Shown here: piece after piece, positions 63,265 through 64,000 of the stretch | How the letters are laid out: every line of letters starts with the position of its first letter | How positions within the stretch are numbered: the first letter of the stretch is position 1 | Source: Pleurostoma richardsiae | Taxonomy: Eukaryota > Ascomycota > Sordariomycetes > Calosphaeriales > Pleurostomataceae | Direction: 5' to 3' | DNA length: 64,000 nucleotides | Assembly: GCA_030052745.1 (NCBI GenBank) | Contig: JANBVO010000034.1 | Span: 372,001 to 436,000, forward strand | Program-made: the position numbers and the translations under genes | The notes under the pieces: generated by a model | The model's input: only the letters and a program-made list of their open reading frames with translations | Told to the model about the DNA's origin: nothing | Databases searched by the model: none

Positions 63265-64000
63265 TTATTTGCCGGGGTTCTGCGCAGCAAAGGCGACACC
63301 CTTAGCAATGTTCTTCTTTAGGTCGGTGAAACAAGCCTCGAGAAGCTTCTCCTCGTTAGCGTCAACCTTGCCGACGGGAAGAATCTTCTCAACGCCATTA
63401 GGGCCGAGCTCAACCTTGGAAGAGAAGAACTCGATGCCCTGATCCTTGTACAGGGGGCTGTCAACAAAAGTGGGCTCAACGACACCCTTCTCACCCTGGG
63501 CAGCCCTCAGGAGGGACTCAGCCATGCGGGCGCCGGCCATAGCCATGGACAAAGTGGCGGAACCAGCACCGTCCTTTGCCTTGACTACCTCGTCGCCACC
63601 GAACTGCACCCGATGAACAAGCTCAGCGTTGGACGACAGCTCGGGGTGGTTGCTCTGGCTGAAGAGGGGAACAATAGTCACACCGCTGTGTCCACCAACC
63701 ACGGTGATATTCTCGTCCGCTGGGTCGGTGCCCTTGATCTCGGAGACGAAACGCGACGCGCGAACGACATCGAGGGTGGTGACGCCGAAGAGACGCTTAG
63801 GGTTGTAGACGCCGCGCGCCTTGAAGACCTCGGCGCAGATAGGGACAGTTGAGTTGACCGGGTTGGAGATGACAAGGACCTTGGCCTCCGGGCACGACTC
63901 GGCACAAGCCTTGGCAAGGTCGCGCACGATGCTAGCGTTGGTGTTGAAGAGGTCGTCGCGGGTCATGCCAGGCTTCCGCGGCACGCCGGCCGGGATGAGC
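63265..64000 (-). CDS. Malate dehydrogenase, C-terminal part (truncated by window edge)
   Basis: Reduces oxaloacetate / oxidises malate with NAD in the TCA cycle or glyoxylate shunt. The frame runs off the right edge of the window, so only the last ~245 residues are seen; the first visible ones are [16 protein letters not shown]. The substrate-binding Arg of RKPGMTRDD, the NPVNSTVPI stretch, and the catalytic His in VVGGHSGVT are present, as is the domain-2 dimer interface ([17 protein letters not shown]). The end FAAQNPGK has no SKL-type peroxisomal signal, which favours the mitochondrial form; the N-terminal targeting sequence that would confirm this is outside the window. No intron in the visible part. 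Confidence 0.93.
   Translation of the reverse strand, partial: LIPAGVPRKPGMTRDDLFNTNASIVRDLAKACAESCPEAKVLVISNPVNSTVPICAEVFKARGVYNPKRLFGVTTLDVVRASRFVSEIKGTDPADENITVVGGHSGVTIVPLFSQSNHPELSSNAELVHRVQFGGDEVVKAKDGAGSATLSMAMAGARMAESLLRAAQGEKGVVEPTFVDSPLYKDQGIEFFSSKVELGPNGVEKILPVGKVDANEEKLLEACFTDLKKNIAKGVAFAAQNPGK

Noticed and set aside
1-64000. CRISPR arrays, tRNA or rRNA genes
   Set aside because: No array of spaced repeats was seen and no tRNA-like B box with matching arms was noticed on reading. A tRNAscan run could still find one; none was convincing by eye.

Overview
The window is nuclear DNA of a filamentous ascomycete (Pezizomycotina, most likely a Sordariomycete). Genes are monocistronic and lie on both strands. 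They are interrupted by short introns, mostly 50-120 bp, with GTAAGT/GTGAGT-like donors and CAG/TAG acceptors. Several families are typically fungal: Zn2Cys6 regulator, PTH11/rhodopsin-like membrane protein, CBM1 protein, berberine-bridge-type FAD oxidases, DUF7702 and DUF7730 proteins. I assembled the coding models by joining open frames at splice sites so that the total length was a multiple of three and the family sequence read through the junction. Transcription start sites were not inferred.

Layout. 0-4.4 kb: DUF7702 membrane protein, a SnoaL/NTF2-like protein and a five-exon rhodopsin-domain membrane protein, all on minus. 4.4-7.4 kb: a gene desert. 7.4-14.5 kb: a secreted BBE-like FAD oxidase and phosphatidylinositol synthase on plus, then a Dap1/PGRMC-like heme protein and a small hydrophilic stress-type protein on minus. 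16-25.3 kb: a small Cys-rich GPI-type protein, exonuclease V, an F-box protein, a DUF7730 protein and a second FAD oxidase. 25.3-28.2 kb: a 76-bp tandem duplication, a possible Copia LTR fossil and a decayed RCC1-like gene. 28.9-39 kb: an SH3 membrane protein, NAF1, the ALG9 mannosyltransferase and a CBM1 protein. 40-47.6 kb: a Zn2Cys6 regulator divergent from a nitroalkane-oxidase-like flavoprotein, followed by a decayed ACS-type MFS transporter and a damaged amidase. 49.6-64 kb: a SET-MYND protein, a disordered protein, a TRIP4/ASC-1-like zinc-finger protein, the P5A ATPase SPF1 and the 3' part of malate dehydrogenase.

Most genes are housekeeping: lipid synthesis, ER quality control and N-glycosylation (SPF1, ALG9, PIS1), snoRNP assembly (NAF1), DNA repair (EXO5) and the TCA cycle (MDH). 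The accessory interest is at 40-47.6 kb. There a regulator, a nitroalkane-oxidase-like enzyme, an organic-anion transporter relic and an amidase relic together look like a nitrogen-scavenging locus, half of which is decaying.

Two sequence-level patterns stand out. At least ten intergenic sites carry clusters of the palindromic word TACCTAGGTA and its variants, and two introns (in ALG9 and the oxidase) are multiples of three with no stop codon.
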